Below, in pieces: positions 63,715 to 64,000 of a DNA stretch of 64,000 nucleotides (position 1 is the stretch's first letter; every line of letters begins with the position of its first letter). The stretch lies in the NCBI GenBank assembly GCA_921293015.1, contig OV121088.1, forward strand, positions 31,471,645-31,535,644, given 5' to 3'. The position numbers and the translations under genes are program-made. The notes beneath the pieces are model-generated. The model was not told the origin of the DNA, ran no database searches, and saw only the letters and a list, made by a program, of their open reading frames with translations. Source of the stretch: Phorcus lineatus. Its lineage: Eukaryota; Mollusca; Gastropoda; Trochida; Trochidae.

Positions 63715-64000
63715 GTAGTTACATATAGGATATATATTCTCTACTGTGTCATTTTGATCACAAGAATAAATCATATCAGAAAATATCCGACAACGTTTTG
63801 CGATCAGTGTTTCCTTACTTGCTTGACAACGACATTAGAATATATGTCGAAACGTCGCTTCCACAGAATTAAAGAAGTTGTTTATCCATAAAAATTGTAT
63901 TTAACCTTCATATCATCATCTTCTAGAATGCCTATCATAGAGGTCAGTGTTTCGTTTCCCATTAGAAGTAATTAGAACGAACACTGTATAATCAAATAAA

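Noticed and set aside
1-64000. CRISPR array, operons, bacterial regulatory sites
   Set aside because: The window is eukaryotic (introns, LINEs, Tc1 elements). No regular spacer array or operon was seen.

Overview
The window is AT-rich, intron- and repeat-dominated animal DNA with no bacterial gene organisation. The clearest gene content is the first coding exon (minus strand, 13347-13490) of an oxytocin/vasopressin-family neuropeptide precursor: signal peptide, the nonapeptide CFIRNCPPG, an amidation Gly, a KR cleavage site and a perfect GTGAGT splice donor just before the expected first neurophysin Cys. This peptide form, with the repeat families present (pearl-like elements with a 145-bp tandem core, Tc1 elements, several degraded LINEs, GAGCG/CGCTC-loop foldbacks), points to a mollusc, most likely a bivalve. 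That assignment is inference.

Layout. 1-13.3 kb lies downstream of the neuropeptide exon on its strand. I could not find the neurophysin exons, so intron 1 is probably longer than 13 kb. It holds a pair of inverted ~200-bp repeats (629-840 and 8390-8608) packed with TTCTAGAA motifs and possibly bounding an 8-kb element, two opposed LINE fragments near 4.1 kb, a perfect 94-bp palindrome at 9.5 kb, a short inverted-repeat element at 10.8 kb and an unassigned open frame at 12.1 kb. 13.3-13.6 kb is the exon and its promoter. 13.6-24.3 kb is mostly featureless, apart from one degraded pearl-like element and a tRNA-like remnant. 24.4-31.1 kb holds two reverse-transcriptase pseudogenes, a foldback element, the well-preserved pearl-like 145-bp array and a hairpin element.

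34.8-55.4 kb looks like an old, diverged tandem duplication: landmark sequences recur in the same order in about four units, usually preceded by an ATC/GAT tract. Transposons have entered individual units, namely two Tc1 pseudogenes and a 622-bp MITE. The MITE has a clean empty TA site in the paralogous unit. A related duplicated pair joins 26.1-27.3 kb with 40.2-41.3 kb.

57.7-62 kb, minus strand, carries two exon-like segments resembling the cysteine-rich region of an ADAM/ADAMTS-type metalloproteinase, in the correct order. The acceptor of the second is tandemly duplicated. 62.2-63.3 kb carries another LINE tail and an unclassified interspersed repeat.

No rRNA gene, intact tRNA gene, CRISPR array or complete transposase was seen. 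All calls come from reading the sequence by eye. Exon boundaries, family names and duplication limits are approximate.
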